From Marthasterias glacialis (Eukaryota > Echinodermata > Asteroidea > Forcipulatida > Asteriidae), in the NCBI GenBank assembly GCA_911728455.2, contig OU452238.1:13548049-13612048 (forward strand): a DNA stretch of 64,000 nt, given 5' to 3'. A model generated the notes under the pieces. That model did no database searches and had not been told where the DNA came from. It was given only the letters and a program-made list of their open reading frames with translations. Shown one piece after another: positions 46,701 through 58,158 of the stretch. Every line of letters starts with the position of its first letter. Position 1 is the first letter of the stretch. A program made the position numbers and the translations under genes.

Positions 46701-49190
46701 GGAGCAGCCCCGCTCTCTGGTGATTTCAACAAGGACGATGGCCCTGGCTTGCCGGGAAAACTAGATTTTCGGATGCAGGACTATAGCAGCTACCTGCAGG
46801 TACAAGAAATTTCTCTCTAGCCCCATTATTTGTGGAGTTATTGGCCGTGGCGCTGCCGACTTCTTTTTTCGGCGTTTTTTTTCTTTTTTTTTTGCTGGCT
46901 TCAGTCCAGCACACACGTAGCGGCCTTGGCTATTGTTGACGTACACAGAGCATGGCCTTTTGCTCTTGACATCTTCGGGATGTCCTCACTCCGCGGTCCC
47001 TGGCATCCTCCCTGTTTATCCCACAACCCCAAGACCGGCATTTTCGGAAAGCCCATGAGCAGGGCTTTCTAACAGTGTCAGACTTGTCAGTTTTCCGCCA
47101 ATACTTTGGGAGATAGAGCCGTTGCTCAGTCTTGTTTTCACTCTGTTACAGCTTCGTGTACAAAAGTGCCATTAGACAGGTGTTTGAAGCGCATTCGGAG
47201 CAGCCCCGCTCTCTGGTGATTTCAACAAGGACGATGGCCCTGGCTTGCCGGGAAAACTAGATTTTCGGATGCAGGACTATAGCAGCTACCTGCAGGTACA
47301 AGAAATTTCTCTCTAGCCCCATTATTTGTGGAGTTATTGGCCGTGGCGCTGCCGACTTCTTTTTTCGGCGTTTTTTTTCTTTTTTTTTGCTGGCTTCAGT
47401 CCAGCACACACGTAGCGGCCTTGGCTATTGTTGACGTACACAGAGCATGGCCATTTGCTCTTGACATCTTCGGGTGTCTTCACTCCGCGGTCCCTGGCAT
47501 CCTCCCTGTTTATCCCACAACCCCAAGACCGGCATTTTCGGAAAGCCCATGAGCAGGGCTTTCCAACAGTGTCAGACTTGTCAGTTTTCCGCCAATACTT
47601 TGGGAGATAGAGCCGTTGCTAAGTCTTGTTTTCACTCTGTTACAGCTTCGTGTACAAAAGTGCCATTAGACAGGTGTTTGAAGCGCATTCGGAGCAGCCC
47701 CGCTCTCTGGTGATTTCAACAAGGACGATGGCCCTGGCTTGCCGGGAAAACTAGATTTTCGGATGCAGGACTATAGCAGCTACCTGCAGGTACAAGAAAT
47801 TTCTCTCTAGCCCCATTATTTCTGGAGTTATTGGCCGTGGCGCTGCCGACTTCTTTTTTCGGCGTTTTTTTTCTTTTTTTTTGCTGGCTTCAGTCCAGCA
47901 CACACGTAGCGGCCTTGGCTATTGTTGACGTACACAGAGCATGGCCATTTGCTCTTGACATCTTCGGGGTGTCCTCACTCCGCGGTCCCTGGCATCCTCC
48001 CTGTTTATTCCACAACCCCAAGACCGGCATTTTTGGAAAGCCCATGAGCAGGGCTTTCCAACAGTGTCAGACTTGTCAGTTTTTCCTGCAAGACTTTGGG
48101 AGATCGAGCCGTTGCTAAGTCTTGTTTTCACTCTGTTACAGCCTCGTGTACAAAAGTGCCATTAGACAGGTGTTTGAAGCGCATTCGGAGCAGCCCCGCA
48201 CTCTGGTGGTTTCAAGGCGGAAGATGGTCCTGGCTGGCCGGGAAAACTAGATTTTCGGATGCAGGACTATAGCAGCTACCTGCAGGTACAAGAAATTTCT
48301 CTCTAGCCCCATTATTTGTGGAGTTATTGGCCGTGGCGCTGCCGACTTCTTTTTTCGGCGTTTTTTTCTTTTTTTTTTGCTGGCTTCAGTCCAGCACACA
48401 CGTAGCGGCCTTGGCTATTGTTGACGTACACAGAGCATGGCCTTTTGCTCTTGACATCTTCGGGGTGTCCTCACTCCGCGGTCCCTGGCATCCTCCCTGT
48501 TTATCCCACAACCCCAAGACCGGCATTTTCGGAAAGCCCATGAGCAGGGCTTTCTAACAGTGTCAGACTTGTCAGTTTTCCGCCAATACTTTGGGAGATA
48601 GAGCCGTTGCTAAGTCTTGTTTTCACTCTGTTACAGCCTCGTGTACAAAAGTGCCATTAGACAGGTGTTTGAAGCGCATTCGGGGCAGCCCCGCACTCTG
48701 GTGGTTTCAAGGCGGAAGATGGTCCTGGCTGGCCGGGAAAACTAGATTTTCGGATGCAGGACTATGGCAGCTACCTGCAGGTACAAGAAATTTCTCTCTA
48801 GCCCCATTATTTCTGGAGTTATTGGCCGTGGCGCTGCCGACTTCTTTTTTCGGCGTTTTTTTGTTTTGTTTTGTTTTTTTGTTTTTGCTGGCTTCAGTCC
48901 AGCACACACGTAGCGGCCTTGGCTATTGTTGACGTACACAGAGCATGGCCATTTGCTCTTGACATCTTCGGGGTGTCCTCACTCCGCGGTCCCTAGCATC
49001 CTCCCTGTTTATTCCACAACCCCAAGACCGGCATTTTCGGAAAGCCCATGAGCAGGGCTTTCCAACAGTGTCAGACTTGTCAGTTTTCCGCAAAGACTTT
49101 GGGAGATAGAGCCGTTGCTAAGTCTTGTTTTCACTCTGTTACAGCTTCGTGTACAAAAGTGCCATTAGACAGGTGTTTGAAGCGCATTCG
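43705..49190. repeat. Type III (TTTCAAGGCGG) trimer domain
   Basis: Units start at 43705, 44199, 44707, 45203, 45698, 46206, 46702, 47198, 47692, 48188 and 48683. A trimer occurs twice: 43705-45202 (494, 508, 496 bp) and 45203-46701 (495, 508, 496 bp). The first member has TTTATTCC, GCCAAGACTTTGG and CAGCCTCGTG. The second has GCACTCTGG, TTTCAAGGCGG and a T tract broken by four G. The third has GGCCTTTTGC with T8-C-T10 or a close variant. Later units (47692, 48188, 48683) reuse these pieces in hybrid form. Unit 47692 has the private change TTTTTCCTGCAAGAC. Confidence 0.85.
44372..44402. repeat. T tract broken by four G (T7-G-T4-G-T7-G-T4-G-T5)
   Basis: Unit 44199 has this 31-base tract, and unit 45698 repeats it exactly. 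Unit 48683 has the same length with the blocks reordered (T7-G-T4-G-T4-G-T7-G-T5). All three units are 508 bp and have the type III head. Internal TTTTG duplications probably produced it. Confidence 0.9.
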
Positions 49191-52184
49191 GAGCAGCCCC
49201 GCTCTCTGGTGGTTTCAACAAGGAAGATGGCCCTGGCTGGCCGGGAAAACTAGATTTTCGGATGCAGGACTATGGCAGCTACCTGCAGGTACAAGAAATT
49301 TCTCTCTAGCCCCCTTATTTCTGGAGTTATTGGCCGTGGCGCTGCCGACTTCTTTTTTCGGCGTTTTTTTTTTGTTTTTTTTTTTGCTGGCTTCAGTCCA
49401 GCACACACGTAGCGGCCTTGGCTATTGTTGACGTACACAGAGCATGGCCATTTGCTCTTGACATCTTCGGGGTGTCTTCACTCCGCGGTCCCTGGCATCC
49501 TCCCTGTTTATCCCACAACCCCAAGACCGGCATTTTCGGAAAGCCCAAGAGCAGGGCTTTCCAACAGTGTCAGACTTGTCAGTTTTCCGCCAATACTTTG
49601 GGAGATAGAGCCGTTGCTAAGTCTTGTTTTCACTCTGTTACAGCTTCGTGTACAAAAGTGCCATTAGACAGGTGTTTGAAGCGCATTCGGAGCAGCCCCG
49701 CTCTCTGGTGATTTCAACAAGGACGATGGCCCTGGCTTGCCGGGAAAACTAGATTTTCAGATGCAGGACTATGGCAGCTACCTGCAGGTACAATAAATTT
49801 TTCTCTAGCCCCATTTCTTGTGGAGTTATTGGCCGTGGCGCTGCCGACTTCTTTTTTCGGCGTTTTTTTTTTTTTTTTTCTTTTGCTGGCTTCAGTCCAG
49901 CACACACGTAGCGGCCTTGGCTATTGTTGACGTACACAGAGCATGGCCATTTGCTCTTGACATCTTCGGGGTGTCTTCACTCCGCGGTCCCTGGCATCCT
50001 CCCTGTTTATCCCACAACCCCAAGACCGGCATTTTCGGAAAGCCCAAGAGCAGGGCTTTCCAACAGTGTCAGACTTGTCAGTTTTCCGCCAATACTTTGG
50101 GAGATAGAGCCGTTGCTAAGTCTTGTTTTCACTCTGTTACAGCTTCGTGTACAAAAGTGCCATTAGACAGGTGTTTGAAGCGCATTCGGAGCAGCCCCGC
50201 TCTCTGGTGATTTCAACAAGGACGATGGCCCAGGCTTGCCGGGAAAACTAGATTTTCGGATGCAGGACTATGGCAGCTACCTGCAGGTACAAGAAATTTT
50301 TCTCTAGCCCCATTTCTTGTGGAGTTATTGGCCGTGGCGCTGCCGACTTCTTTTTTCGGCGTTTTTTTTTTTTTTTTCTTTTGCTGGCTTCAGTCCAGCA
50401 CACACGTAGCGGCCTTGGCTATTGTTGACGTACACAGAGCATGGCCATTTGCTCTTGACATCTTCGGGGTGTCCTCACTCCGCGGTCCCTGGCATCCTCC
50501 CTGTTTATCCCACAACCCCAAGACCGGCATTGTCGGAAAGCCCATGAGCAGGGCTTTCCAACAGTGTCAGACTTGTCAGTTTTCCGCCAATACTTTGGGA
50601 GATAGAGCCGTTGCTAAGTCTTGTTTTCACTCTGTTACAGCTTCGTGTACAAAAGTGCCATTAGACAGGTGTTTGAAGCGCATTCGGAGCAGCCCCGCTC
50701 TCTGGTGGTTTCAACAAGGAAGATGGCCCTGGCTGGCCGGAAAAACTAGATTTTCGGATGCAGGACTATGGCAGCTACCTGCAGGTACAAGAAATTTCTC
50801 TCTAGCCCCCTTATTTGTGGAGTTATTGGCCGTGGCGCTGCCGACTTCTTTTTTCGGCGTTTTTTTTTTTTTTTTTTCTTTTGCTGGCTTCAGTCCAGCA
50901 CACACGTAGCGGCCTTGGCTATTGTTGACGTACACAGAGCATGGCCATTTGCTCTTGACATCTTCGGGGTGTCTTCACTCCGCGGTCCCTGGCATCCTCC
51001 CTGTTTATCCCACAACCCCAAGACCGGCATTTTCGGAAAGCCCAAGAGCAGGGCTTTCCAACAGTGTCAGACTTGTCAGTTTTCCGCCAATACTTTGGGA
51101 GATAGAGCCGTTGCTAAGTCTTGTTTTCACTCTGTTACAGCTTCGTGTACAAAAGTGCCATTAGACAGGTGTTTGAAGCGCATTCGGAGCAGCCCCGCTC
51201 TCTGGTGATTTCAACAAGGACGATGGCCCTGGCTTGCCGGGAAAACTAGATTTTCAGATGCAGGACTATGGCAGCTACCTGCAGGTACAATAAATTTTTC
51301 TCTAGCCCCATTTCTTGTGGAGTTATTGGCCGTGGCGCTGCCGACTTCTTTTTTCGGCTTTTTTTTTTTTTTTTTTTTCTTTTGCTGGCTTCAGTCCAGC
51401 ACACACGTAGCGGCCTTGGCTATTGTTGACGTACACAGAGCATGGCCATTTGCTCTTGACATCTTCGGGGTGTCTTCACTCCGCGGTCCCTGGCATCCTC
51501 CCTGTTTATCCCACAACCCCAAGACCGGCATTTTCGGAAAGCCCAAGAGCAGGGCTTTCCAACAGTGTCAGACTTGTCAGTTTTCCGCCAATACTTTGGG
51601 AGATAGAGCCGTTGCTAAGTCTTGTTTTCACTCTGTTACAGCTTCGTGTACAAAAGTGCCATTAGACAGGTGTTTGAAGCGCATTCGGAGCAGCCCCGCT
51701 CTCTGGTGATTTCAACAAGGACGATGGCCCTGGCTTGCCGGGAAAACTAGATTTTCGGATGCAGGACTATGGCAGCTACCTGCAGGTACAAGAAATTTTT
51801 CTCTAGCCCCATTTCTTGTGGAGTTATTGGCCGTGGCGCTGCCGACTTCTTTTTTCGGCGTTTTTTTTTTTTTTTCTTTTGCTGGCTTCAGTCCAGCACA
51901 CACGTAGCGGCCTTGGCTATTGTTGACGTACACAGAGCATGGCCATTTGCTCTTGACATCTTCGGGGTGTCCTCACTCCGCGGTCCCTGGCATCCTCCCT
52001 GTTTATCCCACAACCCCAAGACCGGCATTGTCGGAAAGCCCATGAGCAGGGCTTTCCAACAGTGTCAGACTTGTCAGTTTTCCGCCAATACTTTGGGAGA
52101 TAGAGCCGTTGCTAAGTCTTGTTTTCACTCTGTTAAAGCTTCGTGTACAAAAGTGCCATTAGACAGGTGTTTGAAGCGCATTCG
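49191..52184. repeat. Trimer higher-order repeat, two copies (49191-50686 and 50687-52184)
   Basis: The first units (49191, 50687) have TAGCCCCCTTATTT. The second units (49690, 51187) have TTTTCAGATGC, GTACAATAAATTTTTC and TTCTTGTGG. The third units (50189, 51688) have GAAATTTTTCTC, TTCTTGTGG and GGCATTGTCGG. CCCAAGAGCAGG, which replaces CCCATGAGCAGG in the loop of the long hairpin, occurs in units 49191, 49690, 50687 and 51187 only. Copy lengths are 1496 and 1498 bp. Most tracts here end in CTTTTGCTGG instead of a continuous T run. Confidence 0.87.
52136..52141. other. HindIII-creating allele AAGCTT, repeated at about 2-kb spacing
   Basis: The common GTTACAGCTTCG is GTTAAAGCTTCG here and at 54122-54127, 56117-56122 and 58607-58612. 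Intervals are 1986, 1995 and 2490 bp, that is four, four and five units. I noticed no AAGCTT elsewhere in the window. The allele tracks a higher-order period of the right domain. Confidence 0.82.
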
Positions 52185-55100
52185 GAGCAGCCCCGCTCTC
52201 TGGTGATTTCAACAAGGACGATGGCCCTGGCTTGCCGGGAAAACTAGATTTTCGGATGCAGGACTATAGCAGCTACCTGCAGGTACAAGAAATTTCTCTC
52301 TAGCCCCATTATTTGTGGAGTTATTGGCCGTGGCGCTGCCGACTTCTTTTTTCGGCGTTTTTTTTCTTTTATTTTGCTGGCTTCAGTCCAGCACACACGT
52401 AGCGGCCTTGGCTATTGTTGACGTACACAGAGCAGGGCCATTTGCTCTTGACATCTTCGGGGTGTCCTCACTCCGCGGTCCCTGGCATCCTCCCTGTTTG
52501 TCCCACAGCCCCAAGACCGGCATTTTCGGAAAGCCCATGAGCGGGGCTTTCCAACAGTGTCAGACTTGTCAGTTTTCCGCCAATACTTTGGGAGATAGAG
52601 CCGTTGCTAAGTCTTGTTTTCACTCTGTTACAGCTTCGTGTACAAAAGTGCCATTAGACAGGTGTTTGAAGCGCATTCGGAGCAGCCCCGCTCTCTGGTG
52701 GTTTCAACAAGGAAGATGGCCCTGGCTGGCCGGGAAAACTAGATTTTCAGATGCAGGACTATGGCAGCTACCTGCAGGTACAAGAAATTTCACTCTAGCC
52801 CCATTATTTCTGGAGTTATTGGCCGTGGCGCTGCCGACTTCTTTTTTCGGCGTTTTTTTTTTTTTTTTTTTTTTTGCTGGCTTCAGTCCAGCACACACGT
52901 AGCGGCCTTGGCTATTGTTGACGTACACAGAGCAGGGCCATTTGCTCTTGACATCTTCGGGGTGTCTTCACTCCGCCTTCCCTGGCATCCTCCCTGTTTA
53001 TCCCACAACCCCAAGACCGGCATTTTCGGAAAACCCATGAGCAGGGCTTTCTAACGGTGTCAGACTTGTCAGTTTTCCGCCAATACTCTGGGAGATAGAG
53101 CCGTTGCTAAGTCTTGTTTTCACTCTGTTACAGCTTCGTGTACAAAAGTGCCATTAGACAGGTGTTTGAAGCGCATTCGGAGCAGCCCCGCTCTCTGGTG
53201 ATTTCAACAAGGACGATGGCCCTGGCTTGCCGGGAAAACTAGATTTTCGGATGCAGGACTATAGCAGCTACCTGCAGGTACAAGAAATTTCTCTCTAGCC
53301 CCATTATTTGTGGAGTTATTGGCCGTGGCGCTGCCGACTTCTTTTTTCGGCGTTTTTTTTCTTTTTTTTGCTGGCTTCAGTCCAGCACACACGTAGCGGC
53401 CTTGGCTATTGTTGACGTACACAGAGCAGGGCCATTTGCTCTTGACATCTTCGGGGTGTCCTCACTCCGCGGTCCCTGGCATCCTCCCTGTTTGTCCCAC
53501 AGCCCCAAGACCAGCATTTGTGGAAAGCCCATGAGCAGGGCTTTCCAACAGTGTCAGACTTGTCAGTTTTCCGCCAATACTTTGGGAGATAGAGCCGTTG
53601 CTAAGTCTTGTTTTCACTCTGTTACAGCTTCGTGTACAAAAGTGCCATTAGACAGGTGTTTGAAGCGCATTCGGAGCAGCCCCGCTCTCTGGTGATTTCA
53701 ACAAGGACGATGGCCCTGGCTTGCCGGGAAAACTAGATTTTCGGATGCAGGACTATGGCAGCTACCTGCAGGTACAAGAAATTTTTCTCTAGCCCCATTT
53801 CTTGTGGAGTTATTGGCCGTGGCGCTGCCGACTTCTTTTTTCGGCGTTTTTTTGTTTTTTTCTTTTGCTGGCTTCAGTCCAGCACACACGTAGCGGCCTT
53901 GGCTATTGTTGACGTACACAGAGCATGGCCATTTGCTCTTGACATCTTCGGGGTGTCCTCACGCCGCGGTCCCTGGCATCCTCCCTGTTTATCCCACAAC
54001 CCCAAGACCGGCATTGTCGGAAAGCCCATGAGCAGGGCTTTCCAACAGTGTCAGACTTGTCAGTTTTCCGCCAAGACTTTGGGAGATAGAGCCGTTGCTA
54101 AGTCTTGTTTTCACTCTGTTAAAGCTTCGTGTACAAAAGTGCCATTAGACAGGTGTTTGAAGCGCATTCGGAGCAGCCCCGCTCTCTGGTGATTTCAACA
54201 AGGACGATGGCCCTGGCTTGCCGGGAAAACTAGATTTTCGGATGCAGGACTATAGCAGCTACCTGCAGGTACAAGAAATTTCTCTCTAGCCCCATTATTT
54301 GTGGAGTTATTGGCCGTGGCGCTGCCGACTTCTTTTTTCGGCGTTTTTTTTTTCTTTTTTTTTGCTGGCTTCAGTCCAGCACACACGTAGCGGCCTTGGC
54401 TATTGTTGACGTACACAGAGCAGGGCCATTTGCTCTTGACATCTTCGGGGTGTCCTCACTCCGCGGTCCCTGGCATCCTCCCTGTTTGTCCCACAGCCCC
54501 AAGACCGGCATTTTTGGAAAGCCCATGAGCAGGGCTTTCCAACAGTGTCAGACTTGTCAGTTTTCCGCCAATACTTTGGGAGATAGAGCCGTTGCTAAGT
54601 CTTGTTTTCACTCTGTTACAGCTTCGTGTACAAAAGTGCCATTAGACAGGTGTTTGAAGCGCATTCGGAGCAGCCCCGCTCTCTGGTGGTTTCAACAAGG
54701 AAGATGGCCCTGGCTTGCCGGGAAAACTAGATTTTCGGATGCAGGACTATGGCAGCTACCTGCAGGTACAAGAAATTTCTCTCTAGCCCCATTATTTCTG
54801 GAGTTATTGGCCGTGGCGCTGCCGACTTCTTTTTTCGGCGTTTTTTTTTTTTTTTTTTTTTTTTGCTGGCTTCAGTCCAGCACACACGTAGCGGCCTTGG
54901 CTATTGTTGACGTACACAGAGCATGGCCATTTGCTCTTGACATCTTCGGGGTGTCTTCACTCCGCGGTCCCTGGCATCCTCCCTGTTTATCCCACAACCC
55001 CAAGACCGGCATTTTCGGAAAACCCATGAGCAGGGCTTTCTAACGGTGTCAGACTTGTCAGTTTTCCGCCAAGACTTTGGGAGATAGAGCCGTTGCTAAG

Positions 55101-56661
55101 TCTTGTTTTCACTCTGTTACAGCTTCGTGTACAAAAGTGCCATTAGACAGGTGTTTGAAGCGCATTCGGAGCAGCCCCGCTCTCTGGTGGTTTCAACAAG
55201 GAAGATGGCCCTGGCTGGCCGGGAAAACCTGATTTTCGGATGCAGGACTATGGCAGCTACCTGCAGGTACAAGAAATTTCTCTCTAGCCCCATTATTTAT
55301 GGAGTTATTGGCCGTGGCGCTGCCGACTTCTTTTTTCGGCGTTTTTTTTTTTTTTTTTTTTTTTGCTGGCTTCAGTCCAGCACACACGTAGCGGCCTTGG
55401 CTATTGTTGACGTACACAGAGCATGGCCATTTGCTCTTGACATCTTCGGGGTGTCTTCACTCCGCGGTCCCTGGCATCCTCCCTGTTTATCCCACAACCC
55501 CAAGACCGGCATTTTCGGAAAGCCCATGAGCAGGGCTTTCCAACAGTGTCAGACTTGTCAGTTTTCCGCCAATACTTTGGGAGATAGAGCCGTTGCTAAG
55601 TCTTGTTTTCACTCTGTTACAGCTTCGTGTACAAAAGTGCCATTAGACAGGTGTTTGAAGCGCATTCGGAGCAGCCCCGCTCTCTGGTGATTTCAACAAG
55701 GACGATGGCCCTGGCTTGCCGGGAAAACTAGATTTTCGGATGCAGGACTATGGCAGCTACCTGCAGGTACAAGAAATTTTTCTCTAGCCCCATTTCTTGT
55801 GGAGTTATTTTTCGTGGCGCTGCCGACTTCTTTTTTCGGCGTTTTTTTTTTTTTTTCTTTTGCTGGCTTCAGTCCAGCACACACGTAGCGGCCTTGGCTA
55901 TTGTTGACGTACACAGAGCAGGGCCATTTGCTCTTGACATCTTCGGGGTGTCCTCACGCCGCGGTCCCTGGCATCCTCCCTGTTTATCCCACAACCCCAA
56001 GACCGGCATTGTCGGAAAGCCCATGAGCAGGGCTTTCCAACAGTGTCAGACTTGTCAGTTTTCCGCCAATACTTTGGGAGATAGAGCCGTTGCTAAGTCT
56101 TGTTTTCACTCTGTTAAAGCTTCGTGTACAAAAGTGCCATTAGACAGGTGTTTGAAGCGCATTCGGAGCAGCCCCGCTCTCTGGTGATTTCAACAAGGAC
56201 GATGGCCCTGGCTTGCCGGGAAAACTAGATTTTCGGATGCAGGACTATAGCAGCTACCTGCAGGTACAAGAAATTTCTCTCTAGCCCCATTATTTGTGGA
56301 GTTATTGGCCGTGGCGCTGCCGACTTCTTTTTTCGGCGTTTTTTTTCTTTTTTTTTTGCTGGCTTCAGTCCAGCACACACGTAGCGGCCTTGGCTATTGT
56401 TGACGTACACAGAGCAGGGCCATTTGCTCTTGACATCTTCGGGGTGTCCTCACTCCGCGGTCCCTGGCATCCTCCCTGTTTATCCCACAACCCCAAGACC
56501 GGCATTGTCGGAAAGCCCATGAGCAGGGCTTTCCAACAGTGTCAGACTTGTCAGTTTTCCGCCAATACTTTGGGAGATAGAGCCGTTGCTAAGTCTTGTT
56601 TTCACTCTGTTACAGCTTCGTGTACAAAAGTGCCATTAGACAGGTGTTTGAAGCGCATTCG

Positions 56662-58158
56662 GAGCAGCCCCGCTCTCTGGTGGTTTCAACAAGGAAGATG
56701 GCCCTGGCTGGCCGGGAAAACTAGATTTTCGGATGCAGGACTATGGCAGCTACCTGCAGGTACAAGAAATTTCTCTCTAGCCCCATTATTTGTGGAGTTA
56801 TTGGCCGTGGCGCTGCCGACTTCTTTTTTCGGCGTTTTTTTTTTGTTTTTTTTTTGCTGGCTTCAGTCCAGCACACACGTAGCGGCCTTGGCTATTGTCG
56901 ACGTACACAGAGCATGGCCAATTGCTCTTGACATCTTCGGGGTGTCCTCACTCCGCGGTCCCTGGCATCCTCCCTGTTTGTCCCACAGCCCCAAGACCAG
57001 CATTTTTGGAAAGCCCATGAGCAGGGCTTTCCAACAGTGTCAGACTTGTCAGTTTTCCGCCAATACTTTGGGAGATAGAGCCGTTGCTAAGTCTTGTTTT
57101 CACTCTGTTACAGCTTCGTGTACAAAAGTGCCATTAGACAGGTGTTTGAAGCGCATTCGGAGCAGCCCCGCTCTCTGGTAGTTTCAACAAGGAAGATGGC
57201 CCTGGCTGGCCGGGAAAACTAGATTTTCGGATGCAGGACTATGGCAGCTACCTGCAGGTACAAGAAATTTCTCTCTAGCCCCATTATTTATGGAGTTATT
57301 GGCCGTGGCGCTGCCGACTTCTTTTTTCAGCGTTTTTTTTTTTTTTTTCTTTTGCTGGCTTCAGTCCAGCACACACGTAGCGGCCTTGGCTATTGTTGAC
57401 GTACACAGAGCATGGCCATTTGCTCTTGACATTTTCGGGGTGTCCTCACTCTGCGGTCCCTGGCATCCTCCCTGTTTATCCCACAACCCCAAGACCGGCA
57501 TTGTCGGAAAGCCCATGAGCAGGGCTTTCCAACAGTGTCAGACTTGTCAGTTTTCCGCCAATACTTTGGGAGATAGAGCCGTTGCTAAGTCTTGTTTTCA
57601 CTCTGTTACAGCTTCGTGTACAAAAGTGCCATTAGACAGGTGTTTGAAGCGCATTCGGAGCAGCCCCGCTCTCTGGTGGTTTCAACAAGGACGATGGCCC
57701 TGGCTGGCCGGGAAAACTAGATTTTCGGATGCAGGACTATGGCAGCTACCTGCAGGTACAAGAAATTTCTCTCTAGCCCCATTATTTATGGAGTTATTGG
57801 CCGTGGCGCTGCCGACTTCTTTTTTCGGCGTTTTTTTTTTTTTTTTTTCCTTTTGCTGGCTTCAGTCCAGCACACACGTAGCGGCCTTGGCTATTGTTGA
57901 CGTACACAGAGCATGGCCATTTGCTCTTGACATCTTCGGGGTGTCTTCACTCCGCGGTCCCTGGCATCCTCCCTGTTTATCCCACAACCCCAAGACCGGC
58001 ATTGTCAGAAAGCCCATGAGCAGGGCTTTCCAACAGTGTCAGACTTGTCAGTTTTCCGCCAATACTTTGGGAGATAGAGCCGTTGCTAAGTCTTGTTTTC
58101 ACTCTGTTACAGCTTCGTGTACAAAAGTGCCATTAGACAGGTGTTTGAAGCGCATTCG
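56662..58158. repeat. Three-unit block, copy 1 (partner 60644-62138)
   Basis: Unit 56662 has ACCAGCATTTTTGG. Unit 57160 has a mutated hairpin arm (TTTTTTCAGCG), GACATTTTCGG and CACTCTGCGG. Unit 57658 has GGACG in a type I head and a C-interrupted end of the T tract. The same series occurs at 60644, 61139 (TTTTTTCCTCG, GACATTTTCGG, CACTCTGCGG) and 61637. Intervals are 3982, 3979 and 3979 bp, that is eight units. Confidence 0.83.
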
